Notes: a model not told the origin generated them from the letters alone. A stretch of DNA of 60,173 nt from Gammaproteobacteria bacterium (GCA_011389885.1 JAABTK010000019.1:1-60173), one strand, 5' to 3'; positions 1 through 7,460 are shown, counted from the stretch's first letter. Made by a program: numbers and translations.

Positions 1-502
1 TGCCGGATAGGCAGCTTAGAAAAGATTCATTTGCAGAAGATCGAACCAGCCTTCATTCACTGCCGGATAGGCAGCTTAGAAATCGATAGGAGAAGAACAT
101 GGCAAAGGCCTATGATTCACTGCCGGATAGGCAGCTTAGAAAATATGGACGTGGAAAACGTCCTCGAAATTACCATTCACTGCCGGATAGGCAGCTTAGA
201 AACGGGGTAGGTTGCCACTGCCAGCCCTGGGACAATTCACTGCCGGATAGGCAGCTTAGAAATTTGGTTTCGCGCCGACGAACTCCACGCCGTGATTCAC
301 TGCCGGATAGGCAGCTTAGAAAAACCGCGGCTACCGCTACGATCCAGCGGCCGAATTCACTGCCGGATAGGCAGCTTAGAAAACTCAATTCGGCCGGACT
401 AAAGTCCGGGCTCTATTCGCTGCCGAATAGGCAGCCCAGAAAATCATCGAGGCAACCGGCAGCGAGCTGTACGCATTCACTGCCGAATAGGGAGCTTGGG
501 AA
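1..502 (+). CRISPR. CRISPR array, subtype I-F, trailer end
   Basis: Strict 60-bp periodicity: 28-bp repeats and 32-bp spacers. The first repeat is cut by the window edge (1-22); full repeats start at 55, 115, 175, 235, 295, 355, 415 and 475. The repeat core CTGCCGGATAGGCAG is the palindrome that forms the Cas6f hairpin, and the length and the AGAAA end match the known I-F family. The repeats at 415 and 475 carry several substitutions, so this is the trailer end; the leader and newest spacers lie to the left. Spacers occupy 23-54, 83-114, 143-174, 203-234, 263-294, 323-354, 383-414 and 443-474. The open reading frames through this region are artefacts of the 60-bp period, which is a multiple of three. 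No cas gene lies in the window. Confidence 0.97.
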
Positions 503-873
503 GCGACTAGGCTGTCGAAACCGGCCCGTTGTTCGAGCGAAGGACGCCCCGATTTTCGGCTTTACTTTGCGCGCTCTGCGTTTTGGCGAGAGCGACTTCG
601 TTGGCTGCTGTCTCCTCGCGGCTGGTTTGGCATAGGATGTGCCGAGGAACGAGGCGCATCGCTACCGCTTTGTGATGCGCGTCGCGGCGCTCGGCGCATC
701 CTATCCGACTTTTTTGGCCGAAAGTCGGGGCGCAGAAAATCGTGGGAATTGGCTGTTCTCGAAAGCCTAGGAAGCTACCCGATGATTTGTCCGCGCCTGA
801 AATAGGTTGATACCGCTACCCGAACCAGTTGGCGGTATCAAACCGATCGCTTGTCGGGATCCAAATGCGCCGT
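503..873. other. CRISPR downstream flank without genes
   Basis: No supportable gene. The stretch holds a copy of a dispersed sequence at about 565-655, with GGCGAGAG and GAACGAGGCGC motifs, that reappears near 17352-17432. A small hairpin with an 8-bp stem (CCGACTTT/AAAGTCGG) lies near 705-730. A clean 10-bp inverted repeat, TTGATACCGC at 807-816 with GCGGTATCAA at 832-841, lies just past the 3' end of the HTH remnant. It has no T-run on either strand. Confidence 0.6.
807..841. repeat. 10-bp inverted repeat downstream of HTH remnant
   Basis: TTGATACCGC (807-816) pairs perfectly with GCGGTATCAA (832-841) around a 15-nt loop. It could be a transcript-end hairpin or an operator-like dyad. There is no T-tract, so a Rho-independent terminator is not supported. 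Confidence 0.5.
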
Positions 874-1068
874 TCATCTTTGCTGGGCGGTAATATATTT
901 TCCCGCCATAGCCTTCTTGGGTTTGTAAGCTAAACGGAGGAATTCGACCTCGCGCTGGATGGTGCGCGGGGAGACTTCGAGTTCTTCGGCCAGGCGGGCT
1001 TTGGCGATGGGGTGTTTGGCATCGCGCAGCCTTTGGTGGAGGCGGTAGATACGCTCTGCGTCGTGCAT
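874..1068 (-). pseudogene. HTH domain of a WYL/DeoR-type regulator, truncated
   Basis: A 64-residue frame whose first 45 residues form a typical HTH of the HTH_11/DeoR type that opens WYL-domain regulators; the recognition-helix region reads VSPRTIQREVEFLR. The start is well supported by AGGGAAAGGAG directly upstream of the ATG. The protein stops right after the HTH, and the WYL sensor domain (normally another 200 or so residues) is absent. An overlapping frame carries GYGGKIYYRPA just where the linker after the HTH should continue, so a frameshift followed by truncation is likely. WYL regulators are known to control some CRISPR-cas loci, and the CRISPR array is only 370 bp away. It is either a remnant or a stand-alone small DNA-binding protein. 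Confidence 0.6.
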
Positions 1069-1154
1069 GCTCCTTTCCCTTTTGTTTTGGTGTTTTGTTG
1101 GATGCTAGTTTATCGGTTGTTTTTTTGCAATTGCCGAGGGTTCTGTGGTCCATA

Positions 1155-1174
1155 CCGGACTAAAGTCCGGGCTC
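1155..1174 (+). repeat. Palindromic element identical to part of CRISPR spacer 7
   Basis: The 20 bases ccggactaaagtccgggctc recur exactly at 394-413 inside the seventh visible spacer. The core CCGGACT-AA-AGTCCGG is a perfect hairpin. It lies between the HTH remnant and the hypothetical gene ending at 1196. Confidence 0.8.
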
Positions 1175-1195
1175 CGAGCGGTTGCGGCTTGGGGT

Positions 1196-1630
1196 TTAGA
1201 TCTGAAACCATGCGCGGAGTTGTTGGTGCAGGTTTTGTTCTTCGGTTTCCCAGTCCGGGGGGACGAATAGGCCTGCGCGGAGGGAGATTTGCTGGCGGTC
1301 GCCCCAGGGCCAGATGGCGAGGAGGATGAGGGGGTCGCCGGGGGCGCCTTCGCTGGTGAGCAGGCTTTGGTCGTGGGCGAGCCCGCCGGAGCGGCGGCTC
1401 ACAAGGTGGGTCCAGTGTTGTTCGTCGTTGGTGTGGTCCTGGGTCCAGCAGTGGGGCAGGAGTTGGTGCAGGTGTCGGCTGATGCGGGCGTGTTCTTCGG
1501 CGGAGACTGCGAGTAGGGCCATTTGGAACCAGTCGTCCCATTCCCAGTCGCTTTGGGTTTGCTGGGCGATGGCCTGAAGCTCGCGGCAGATGGTTTCGAG
1601 TCTGGCCCGGACGATGCGCTTGGGGGTCAC
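1196..1630 (-). CDS. Hypothetical protein, co-transcribed with TAXI protein
   Basis: A 144-residue protein of unknown function with no recognised domain. It is soluble-looking, rich in Trp, His and Gln, and has no signal peptide or membrane segment. It starts with GTG, and the overlapping GTGA shares bases with the stop codon of the upstream TAXI gene (stop at 1627-1629), which indicates translational coupling and a two-gene operon. A function linked to the TAXI protein can be inferred only from that arrangement. Confidence 0.6.
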   Translation of the reverse strand: MTPKRIVRARLETICRELQAIAQQTQSDWEWDDWFQMALLAVSAEEHARISRHLHQLLPHCWTQDHTNDEQHWTHLVSRRSGGLAHDQSLLTSEGAPGDPLILLAIWPWGDRQQISLRAGLFVPPDWETEEQNLHQQLRAWFQI

Positions 1631-2931
1631 TTGAGCTGGGCCTTGCGTTGTTCGAGCTTTTTGAGGATCAGTTCGATGTGGAGCCTCAGGTCGTAGAATT
1701 CGCCCATGTAGGCCAGGGGGACGGAGACTTGTTCGGCCAGTTCTTGTTCGAGGTCGCGGATGGTTTGCATTTCTTGGTCGATGTTTGCGGGGTCTTGGAG
1801 GCCGTCGATGCGGAAGTCGAGTTCGCGCAGGGTGGCGTACCAGCGGTAGATTTTGGCCCGAATCCGCCAGCGGTAGATGGGCAGGGCGCTGCGCAGGAGG
1901 GGGATCATGAGGGTGATGAGCGGCAGTAGCATGATTTTCATGCGGTCGATGAAGATGGCGATTTGAAAGGGCAGGTAGCGTTCGAGCCAGCTTGGGCCGC
2001 GCTGTATGTAGCGTGCGGCCTCTTCGTTCATGGGGATTTCGCTGGCCGCGGCGGCGGGGAAGGCTTCGGGCGGGTCGATGAAGCCGCCGGGGCGATGCAC
2101 TTCGGTGATTACGCGCAGCAGGGAGCGCACCAGGGCCGGGTGGAGGTCTTTTTGGCCGACCAGGCTGGCGGTGGCGGCGAGCAGGGTTTTGTCGCCCGCG
2201 GGGATGTTTTGTTCCAGGTCGATGGCGCCTTCGCCGATTACCAGGCCTTTGAGGAAGGGGTATTTTTGGTTGTAGGCGAGGTGGCGGCGGAAGTTGAGCA
2301 GGTCGAGGTTTTCGTCGTGCAGCAGGCGCAGGATGAGCGGCGAGCGGGGGGAGGTGACGAAGAAGGCGGCGTCGAGGGCGCCGTTTTGGAGGTGTTCGAT
2401 GGCCTGTTGGGCGCTGTGTTCGGTGAAGCGGGTGTTGTCGGCGGTGATGTTGTTGTCGGCCAGCAGTTGCAGGGCTAGTGCGCGGGTGCCGCTTTCGGGT
2501 TCGCCTACGGCGAGGGTTTTGCCTTTAAGGTCGAATAGGTATTCTACGTCGAGGCCCTTGCGGTGGAATAGCCACAGGGGTTCGTAGAAGAGGCTGGCGA
2601 TGGCGCGCAGTTGTTGTTTGTCGGCCTCGCCGGCGGTGCCGCCCTGGACTAGGGCGACGTCGACTTCGCCTTGGCGCAGCAGTTTGAGCGCCTCGGGCGA
2701 GCCGGCGGTGGGGCGTAGGTGCAGGGTTAGGCCCGATTGGGTTTGCAGCAGGCTTTGGTAGCGCAGCGCGAAGCTGTGATAGCCGCCGCCGGCGCGGCCG
2801 GTGGCGATGGTGATTTCGTCGGGCGGGGGCGGGGGGACGAATTGATAGGCGAGATAGAAGCCGAGGCCGATCAGGGCGATGATCGGGATGGAGATCTTGC
2901 AGAATTCGCATTCCAGGATTTTTTTAAACAT
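1627..2931 (-). CDS. TAXI family TRAP-type solute-binding protein, membrane-anchored
   Basis: A 434-residue protein of the TAXI family (TRAP transporter-associated, extracytoplasmic). Met at 2931 was chosen because a membrane anchor follows at residues 13-32; the longer frame upstream is repeat-derived. After a Pro-rich linker comes the binding fold, beginning ITIATGRAGGGYH, with the family features 'PTAGSPEALKLLRQGEVDVALVQ' (split here: PTAGSPEALKLL, then RQGEVDVALVQ) and a VGEPESGTR segment. Unlike plain TAXI binding proteins it has a second hydrophobic segment at about 327-352 and a charged, partly coiled-coil C-terminal tail of about 80 residues. No TRAP membrane subunits are encoded nearby, so it may act as a tethered receptor rather than a transporter component. 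The substrate is unknown. Confidence 0.85.
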   Translation of the reverse strand: MFKKILECEFCKISIPIIALIGLGFYLAYQFVPPPPPDEITIATGRAGGGYHSFALRYQSLLQTQSGLTLHLRPTAGSPEALKLLRQGEVDVALVQGGTAGEADKQQLRAIASLFYEPLWLFHRKGLDVEYLFDLKGKTLAVGEPESGTRALALQLLADNNITADNTRFTEHSAQQAIEHLQNGALDAAFFVTSPRSPLILRLLHDENLDLLNFRRHLAYNQKYPFLKGLVIGEGAIDLEQNIPAGDKTLLAATASLVGQKDLHPALVRSLLRVITEVHRPGGFIDPPEAFPAAAASEIPMNEEAARYIQRGPSWLERYLPFQIAIFIDRMKIMLLPLITLMIPLLRSALPIYRWRIRAKIYRWYATLRELDFRIDGLQDPANIDQEMQTIRDLEQELAEQVSVPLAYMGEFYDLRLHIELILKKLEQRKAQLK

Positions 2932-3371
2932 TGGACCCGCGACGCTGGTGGTTTCGATGCGGGGCAGGTTGCCAGCATTGGCGGGGGCTGGCAACTGAAA
3001 AGGGGAGGCTTGGCCTTCCCTTGGGTTGAGCGCCGGTCCAGTTGCGCCTAAGTATCGGAAACAAACCAGGCGCTTTCGGGGTATCGAGCACACCAAGAAC
3101 CGCACGGCCCGAGGGCTGTACTGAGGCTTCACCGATTGCGCTTGGCTCAGCAGCGGCGCTAGGGCGCCGGGCAGGCATCCCCACGCTGGGGCGTGGGGAC
3201 GAGGAAAATAACGGATACGACCGTGGGAGCGGATTGGATCCGCGATGACGGCCTCTGGTCCGGTGCAAACGCCCGGGCCAAGCCGCTGGCGCGGCTGATC
3301 GCGGTTGCAAACCGCTCCCGCAAGAGATGGATCGACGGATTCGTTGTTTCCGTTATTTCGGCGCGGCTGTA
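2932..3371. other. Repeat-filled gap upstream of TAXI gene
   Basis: No gene supported. The gap holds a copy of a dispersed element (about 3046-3085, containing AAGTATCGGAAACAA), shared with 8482-8520. A block at about 3098-3180 begins GCACGGCCCGAGGGCTGT and ends GGGCGCCGGGCAGGC; it recurs at 8690-8755. A REP/BIME copy follows at 3223-3320. Confidence 0.7.
3223..3320 (+). repeat. REP/BIME-like element, copy 1
   Basis: About 98 bp flanked by imperfect inverted ends: GTGGGAGCGGATTG at the left and CAAACCGCTCCCG at the right. Further copies lie at 28386-28484, four times at 36572-37143, and at 55169-55266. The end sequence resembles the REP family known from pseudomonads. No RAYT transposase gene is seen in the window. 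Confidence 0.85.
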
Positions 3372-4946
3372 CTAGTCGGGCATGACGCCGAATACCTGGG
3401 TGGTTCCGCTGACTTCGTTGGTTACGATCAGTAGCGGGATCGGGGCCGGGCTTTGCGCCTTGGGGATGAACAGCAGGCCTTCGGGGCCGAGGTTGCCGGC
3501 GGTTCCGGCCGCGGCGTCGCCGCTGAAGTCGCGGGTGGTGACATAGCGCACGAAGCGCGGGGCGAAGGGGGTGGTGATGTCATAGATCATGATGCCGCCC
3601 ACGCGTTCCAGGCCGATGAAGGCAAAGGTGCGCTCGCCCACTTGGCCTACGGTGACGCCTTCGGGCTCGGGGCCTTTGTCGTCGCTGCGGTTGTCGAAGC
3701 TGGCGTTTTCGTCGTTGGTGGCGTTGAAGTCGGCGGGGATGATGTCGGCCAGCAGGCGCTCGAAGTCGGAGCCGCTGTCGTACACCAGTTCGCCGGCCTG
3801 GTTCCAGATGGCGAAGGAGCGCGCGCCGTAGCTGTAGATGATCTCGTGTTCGCCGTCGCCGTCGATGTCGCCATGGGCGGTGGTGGTCTTGAGTCGGCCG
3901 AGGTTCTCTTCCCGTTGCAGCTCGGCGGCGTCCGGGAATGAGACGGGGTCGAGGGTCAGGTCTTTGACTCGGACCTCTTCGCTGTAGCCGTCATAGTCGC
4001 GGGCGTCGCCCTCGTTGGCGGTGACCAAATAGGTTTCGCCCTGGTAGCTGTAGCTGGCGATGGCGTCGGGCATGTACAGGCCCCATATCGGCCAGGTGGT
4101 GAGGTTGATGCCGTTGTCCTTGTTGCTGGCGTCGAGCGCGTTTTGGATCACGCTGTGGTCCTTGTAGCCGAGGCCCTTGAGGTCGGTGACCGTGGCGTTG
4201 GCGATGTCGATTATGGCTAGAGCGTTGTTTTCCTGCAACACCACCCAGGCGGTGGCGGAGTCGGCGGAGATCGCGATGTATTCCGGCTCCAGGTCTTGCG
4301 CCACGCTGGCGCCGGGGCCGAAGATGCGAATGGAGGGGTCGATTTCGGCCTCGTTGAAGGCCGAGAAGCCCGCGGTTCGCACGTCGGCCTGGGTGGCGGC
4401 GGCGGCGCCGGCGCTGAGATCGATGATGCTGACCGAGCCTTCGGGGTCCACCGTGTAGGCGTCGTTCGGCTCGCCCTCGTTGGCCACTAAGACGTAGCGG
4501 CCGTCGGGGGTGAAGGCGGCCATGTCGGGCAGGGCGCCGACGGTGAGCCGGTTGATCAGGCCGCCGTTGGTGTCGAGCAGCACCAGGCTGCCGGGGGCGG
4601 TCTTGTCTTCGGCCTCCATGGCGACGGCCACCACGCCGTTATGCACCGCGACGCTATTGACGCCGCCGCCGTAGGGCGAAAGGTCGATGACGCCCAGCGA
4701 TTGAAGCTTGCGCGGATTGGTCAAATCCAGTACATCCAGGGTGTTGGCCTTGGCATTGGTCACGAACAAACGGCGGGTGTTGGCGTCATAGGCGGAGATT
4801 TCGGCCGCGCTTTCGTCGAACAGGCCGCTTTCGTAAACGCCGCCGGGCAGTAGCGAAACCCCGGGCGTCTCGGAGTCGAGAAAGGCCGCTTGGGCGCCGC
4901 CTGTGAGCAGACCGGCCACTAGGCCGGCGAGGAGGGTTTTGCGCAT
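3372..4946 (-). CDS. Secreted choice-of-anchor I family protein
   Basis: A 524-residue exported protein. Met at 4946 is preceded by GGAG at good spacing and followed by a signal peptide (residues 1-21, cleavage after GGAQA). The body shows repeating beta-propeller-like strands such as RLFVTNAKANTLDVLDL and RYVLVANEGEPND, plus the family hallmark TANEGDARDYDGYSEE. This is the family often annotated 'choice-of-anchor I' or alkaline-phosphatase-like. No C-terminal sorting signal (PEP-CTERM or LPXTG) is seen; the protein ends TTQVFGVMPD, so periplasmic or released is most likely. It is divergent from dinB across a 142-bp gap. The enzymatic activity is unproven. Confidence 0.85.
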   Translation of the reverse strand: MRKTLLAGLVAGLLTGGAQAAFLDSETPGVSLLPGGVYESGLFDESAAEISAYDANTRRLFVTNAKANTLDVLDLTNPRKLQSLGVIDLSPYGGGVNSVAVHNGVVAVAMEAEDKTAPGSLVLLDTNGGLINRLTVGALPDMAAFTPDGRYVLVANEGEPNDAYTVDPEGSVSIIDLSAGAAAATQADVRTAGFSAFNEAEIDPSIRIFGPGASVAQDLEPEYIAISADSATAWVVLQENNALAIIDIANATVTDLKGLGYKDHSVIQNALDASNKDNGINLTTWPIWGLYMPDAIASYSYQGETYLVTANEGDARDYDGYSEEVRVKDLTLDPVSFPDAAELQREENLGRLKTTTAHGDIDGDGEHEIIYSYGARSFAIWNQAGELVYDSGSDFERLLADIIPADFNATNDENASFDNRSDDKGPEPEGVTVGQVGERTFAFIGLERVGGIMIYDITTPFAPRFVRYVTTRDFSGDAAAGTAGNLGPEGLLFIPKAQSPAPIPLLIVTNEVSGTTQVFGVMPD

Positions 4947-5088
4947 GGTGTTGTCTCCATGTGGGTGAGTGATGCGGGGTCGCCGCGAGGGCCGTTTCGG
5001 GCGCTGGCCGCGCGGCGCGACACCGGGTCGAAAAAGCGCTTTAGGATGAACCCCTGGCATGACAGGGCGGTGAAGCGGAGATGAATGA

Positions 5089-6243
5089 ATGATGAAATGG
5101 ATTATGCACCTGGACATGGACGCCTTTTTCGCCGCGGTGGAGCAGCGGGATCGGCCCGAGCTGCGGGGCCGGCCGGTGGTGGTGGGGGCGCAGCCGGGCA
5201 AGCGCGGGGTGGTGGCGACTTGCTCTTATGAGGCGCGGCGCTTTGGCATCCGCTCGGCGATGCCGATTAACGAGGCCTATCGGCGCTGCCCCCAGGCGGC
5301 CTATCTGCGCCCGGACCTGGCGCGCTATGGGGCGGTTTCGCGTCAGGTGTTTGCGGCCTTGGGGGCGGTCTCGCCGTTGGTGGAGCCGGTTTCGGTGGAC
5401 GAGGCCTATCTCGATGTGAGCGGCCTGGAGCGCCTGATGGGGCCGCCCGAGGAGGTCGGCCGGCGGACCAAGCTTTTGGTGCGAGAGGCGGTGGGGCTGT
5501 CCTGCTCGATCGGCATCGGGGCCAATCGGCTGATCGCTAAGCTGGCCTCCGAGGCCGGGAAGCCCGATGGCCTGTTAGTGGTGCCCCATGATGCGGTGCA
5601 GGCCTTTCTCGATCCGCTGTCGGTGGCGGCCTTGCGGGGGGTGGGGCGCGAGACGCAAAAGGTCGTCGAGCGCCTGGGCATCCGCAGTGTGCGCCAACTG
5701 CGCGGCTACCCGCTGGGGCTTTTGCAACGGCATTTCGGCCGCAAGGGCGGCGAGAGCCTGTTCCGCCAGGCGCGCGGCCAGGCCTCGGACCAGGTGGGCG
5801 CGGGGCGCGAACGGCAATCCATTTCTAAGGAAAATACCTTTAATGAAGACCTGCGCGACCCGCAGGCGGTGCAGCAGGTGCTCGCCCGCCTCGCCGCCGA
5901 GGTGGGCCGTAGCGCCCGCGCCAAGCGGCTCAAGGGTCGCACGGTGACGCTGAAGCTGCGGCTGCCCGGGTTCGAGACCCACACCCGCCAACGGCGGTTG
6001 GCGGCCCCCATTGATACCGATACCGCGATCCTGCGCACCGCGCGCGAACTCTACCGCGACAGCGGTTATGCGGGGCGCCCGCTGCGGCTGATCGGCCTAG
6101 GCATTCAGGACTGGGCGACAGGCCCCGCCATGGGCGACCTGTTCGAAGACGCGCCGCAAAACGCCAAGGACCAACGGTTGTTTCAAACCTTGGATGCGAT
6201 AAACGATAAATTCGGGCAGGGAAAGCTGCGACGGGGGCTTTAG
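5089..6243 (+). CDS. dinB: DNA polymerase IV (Y-family)
   Basis: A 384-residue translesion polymerase. The catalytic motif HLDMDAFFAAVE begins at residue 7 (Asp9), and the second acidic motif SVDEAYLD sits near residue 102 (Asp104, Glu105). Palm, finger and thumb regions are complete, including the CSIGIGANRLIAKLASE helix, the helix-hairpin-helix near LRGVGRETQKVV, and the little-finger domain to about residue 345. GDLF near residue 349 may be the beta-clamp contact; the extreme C-terminus (GKLRRGL) is not the canonical clamp peptide. ATG at 5089 is preceded by CGGAG and immediately followed by a second ATG. No LexA box was identified in the short divergent gap. Confidence 0.96.
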   Translation: MMKWIMHLDMDAFFAAVEQRDRPELRGRPVVVGAQPGKRGVVATCSYEARRFGIRSAMPINEAYRRCPQAAYLRPDLARYGAVSRQVFAALGAVSPLVEPVSVDEAYLDVSGLERLMGPPEEVGRRTKLLVREAVGLSCSIGIGANRLIAKLASEAGKPDGLLVVPHDAVQAFLDPLSVAALRGVGRETQKVVERLGIRSVRQLRGYPLGLLQRHFGRKGGESLFRQARGQASDQVGAGRERQSISKENTFNEDLRDPQAVQQVLARLAAEVGRSARAKRLKGRTVTLKLRLPGFETHTRQRRLAAPIDTDTAILRTARELYRDSGYAGRPLRLIGLGIQDWATGPAMGDLFEDAPQNAKDQRLFQTLDAINDKFGQGKLRRGL

Positions 6244-6477
6244 GCTAAAGCCTCAGCCTCTTGCTGGCGGAACGCAGGGTGCGCAGAGGAATGCAGGGTG
6301 CGCAGAGGACCGCAGAGGACCGCAGAGGACCGCAGAGGGCGCAGAGGTGGTTTTGGTTGAAAAACCGGGTGGCCAGATGTCCCAAATCTGCGCCAGATCG
6401 CGCGATATTTTTCGACGCTCCTTGCGGGCAGATGGTCCCGTGCGACCTTTGCTAGGCCATAAACCAAGGGCTTGGCG
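6244..6477. other. Gap with CAGAGG-type tandem repeat
   Basis: No gene supported. A GGCTTTA/TAAAGCC hairpin spans the dinB stop codon (about 6236-6252). At 6270-6348 is a tandem array of a 10-11-bp unit (CGCAGAGGAC and variants), the densest copy of the dispersed GCAGAGG family in this window. Confidence 0.7.
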
Positions 6478-6610
6478 CGTTTCTCGGCTGGTGAGGGCTA
6501 CGCCTTAGGGGCGCTCTACTTCTAGGCGGCGGCGGGCGGTGAGTGCGTCGGCGCCGCATCCGCCGCGGTTTCGTCGATTCAGTCCCAAAGCTCGGGGGAG
6601 AGGTGGTTGG
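6478..6610 (-). pseudogene. Decayed N-terminus of an encapsulin shell gene (candidate)
   Basis: On the minus strand, right after the ferritin-like gene and its out-of-frame tail (stop at 6629-6631), the translation reads NHLSPELWD, a stop (6579-6581), then IDETAADA. After one -1 shift it continues ADALTARRRLEVERP, a stop (6505-6507), then GVALTS. Encapsulins of the Linocin-M18 family begin with a pattern S-x-x-x-W-x-x-I-D-x-x-A, followed about 10 residues later by L-A-A-R-[RK]-x-V-D-V-x-G-P-x-G-W. The order, spacing and position (directly downstream of the EncFtn gene, where the shell gene sits in such operons) all fit. Nothing recognisable follows, so the rest of the shell gene is gone. This is an eyeball match with two stops and one frameshift and needs a profile search. 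Confidence 0.5.
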
Positions 6611-6628
6611 CGTCGCGATTGCGGTATT

Positions 6629-6957
6629 TCAGGCTTCGCGCTCCTTCATGCTTCCTACGGTCAGCGTGTCTTTGGCCGCTGTGTCGGCGGCGGGGACGCC
6701 TCGGCGGCGCCGGCGGGCGCGCCCGTGGCCGCCTCCTTGCGGGTGGCGATGTCGCCGTCGCCAAAGAGGTATTCGGCCATGTAGCGGTCCAGCTCGGGGT
6801 CGTTGCGGCGCAACCACTCCATGATCATGGCGGCGTGTTCCTTTTCCTCGTTCATGTTGTGGGTGAGGATCGCCTTCAGTTCTCCGTCTTGGCTGGGGTC
6901 GATGCGCTGGTTGTACCAGTCCGCCGCCGCTTCGTGCAGGTTTTCGCTGTCGCTCAT
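6629..6957 (-). pseudogene. Encapsulated ferritin-like protein (EncFtn), degraded
   Basis: The in-frame product (6661-6957, 98 residues) contains the EncFtn signature ADWYNQR, then ILTHNMNEEKEHAAM (metal ligands Glu and His of the ExxH pair retained) and MEWLRRNDPELDRYMAEYLFG. EncFtn proteins build decameric ferroxidase rings inside encapsulin shells. Two defects are visible. First, the N-terminus jumps from MSDSENLHE straight to AAADWYNQR, missing about 27 residues of helix 1 that carry the first ferroxidase glutamate (Glu32 in Rhodospirillum rubrum). Second, the encapsulin-targeting peptide KDTLTVGSMKEREA is encoded one base out of frame, ending at 6629; adding one G to the GGGG run at 6692-6695 would rejoin it as ASPAADTAAKDTLTVGS. 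The start is supported by AGGAAAAGG upstream. The targeting-peptide defect alone could be a homopolymer sequencing error; the helix loss could not. Confidence 0.8.
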
Positions 6958-7259
6958 TTCGGCCTTTTCCTGTGTTGCTGAGGGTTGCTTGAGATTCGGG
7001 CTTTGAGGCTTTTGGCTAGCAAGGGTCGTTCCAGGTTCGGGCGGGGACGGGGGACGGCCGGTTTGAGGGGGCGCAAAGCGCGAAGCGGGGGGCGGGTCGG
7101 TGGTTATCCACCTTTAGTTGAGTGAAATCCACCTTTGCCGCTCGGCCTCGCCGCTCGCGGTTGGCGGCGCTGCGGCTTTATTGCGGCGGCGCCTATTTTG
7201 CGTGGGCTTTAGGGTCTTCCTCCGGCCCGCGCTTTTTTCTTTCCATTAGGAGCCCTGCC
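6958..7259. other. Gap without recognised features
   Basis: Between the ferritin-like gene and a small predicted ORF. It was searched on both strands for the missing EncFtn helix 1 (pattern HRAIxSLxEELEA) without success. Nothing else recognised. Confidence 0.5.
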
Positions 7260-7460
7260 ATGCCCGAAACCGAAAGGCTGTTGCGGTTTCAGTTCGCCAA
7301 TGCGGTTTATATCAGCCGATCGGCGGCAGGGAAGCGCGCGGTTGCGGCGCAGGAGCGGGCTGGCACGAACGATGCGTTACTGAATATAGCGCAAACCCAA
7401 CGGCGGCCCCCCTGGGCGGCACTGCGGCCGTGGCGGCAGGGAGGCCGGCGAGGGGTTTGA
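7260..7460 (+). CDS. Possible small hypothetical protein
   Basis: A 66-residue frame starting at ATG 7260, preceded by AGGAG with 7-nt spacing, the main support for it. The N-terminal half (ERLLRFQFANAVYISRSAAGKRAVAA) is plausible protein; the C-terminal half is Arg/Pro/Trp-rich and typical of non-coding GC-rich sequence. No family recognised. Confidence 0.3.
   Translation: MPETERLLRFQFANAVYISRSAAGKRAVAAQERAGTNDALLNIAQTQRRPPWAALRPWRQGGRRGV

Noticed and set aside
99-635. 178-residue frame across the CRISPR array
   Set aside because: The repeating SLPDRQLR peptide is simply the CRISPR repeat read in one frame; the 60-bp period keeps it open.
1155-1174. Chromosomal target of spacer 7 causing autoimmunity
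   Set aside because: The first 11 spacer positions, including the seed, do not match at this site, so interference here is unlikely.
6240-6467. 75-residue reverse frame downstream of dinB
   Set aside because: Consists mostly of the CGCAGAGGAC tandem repeat read backwards.
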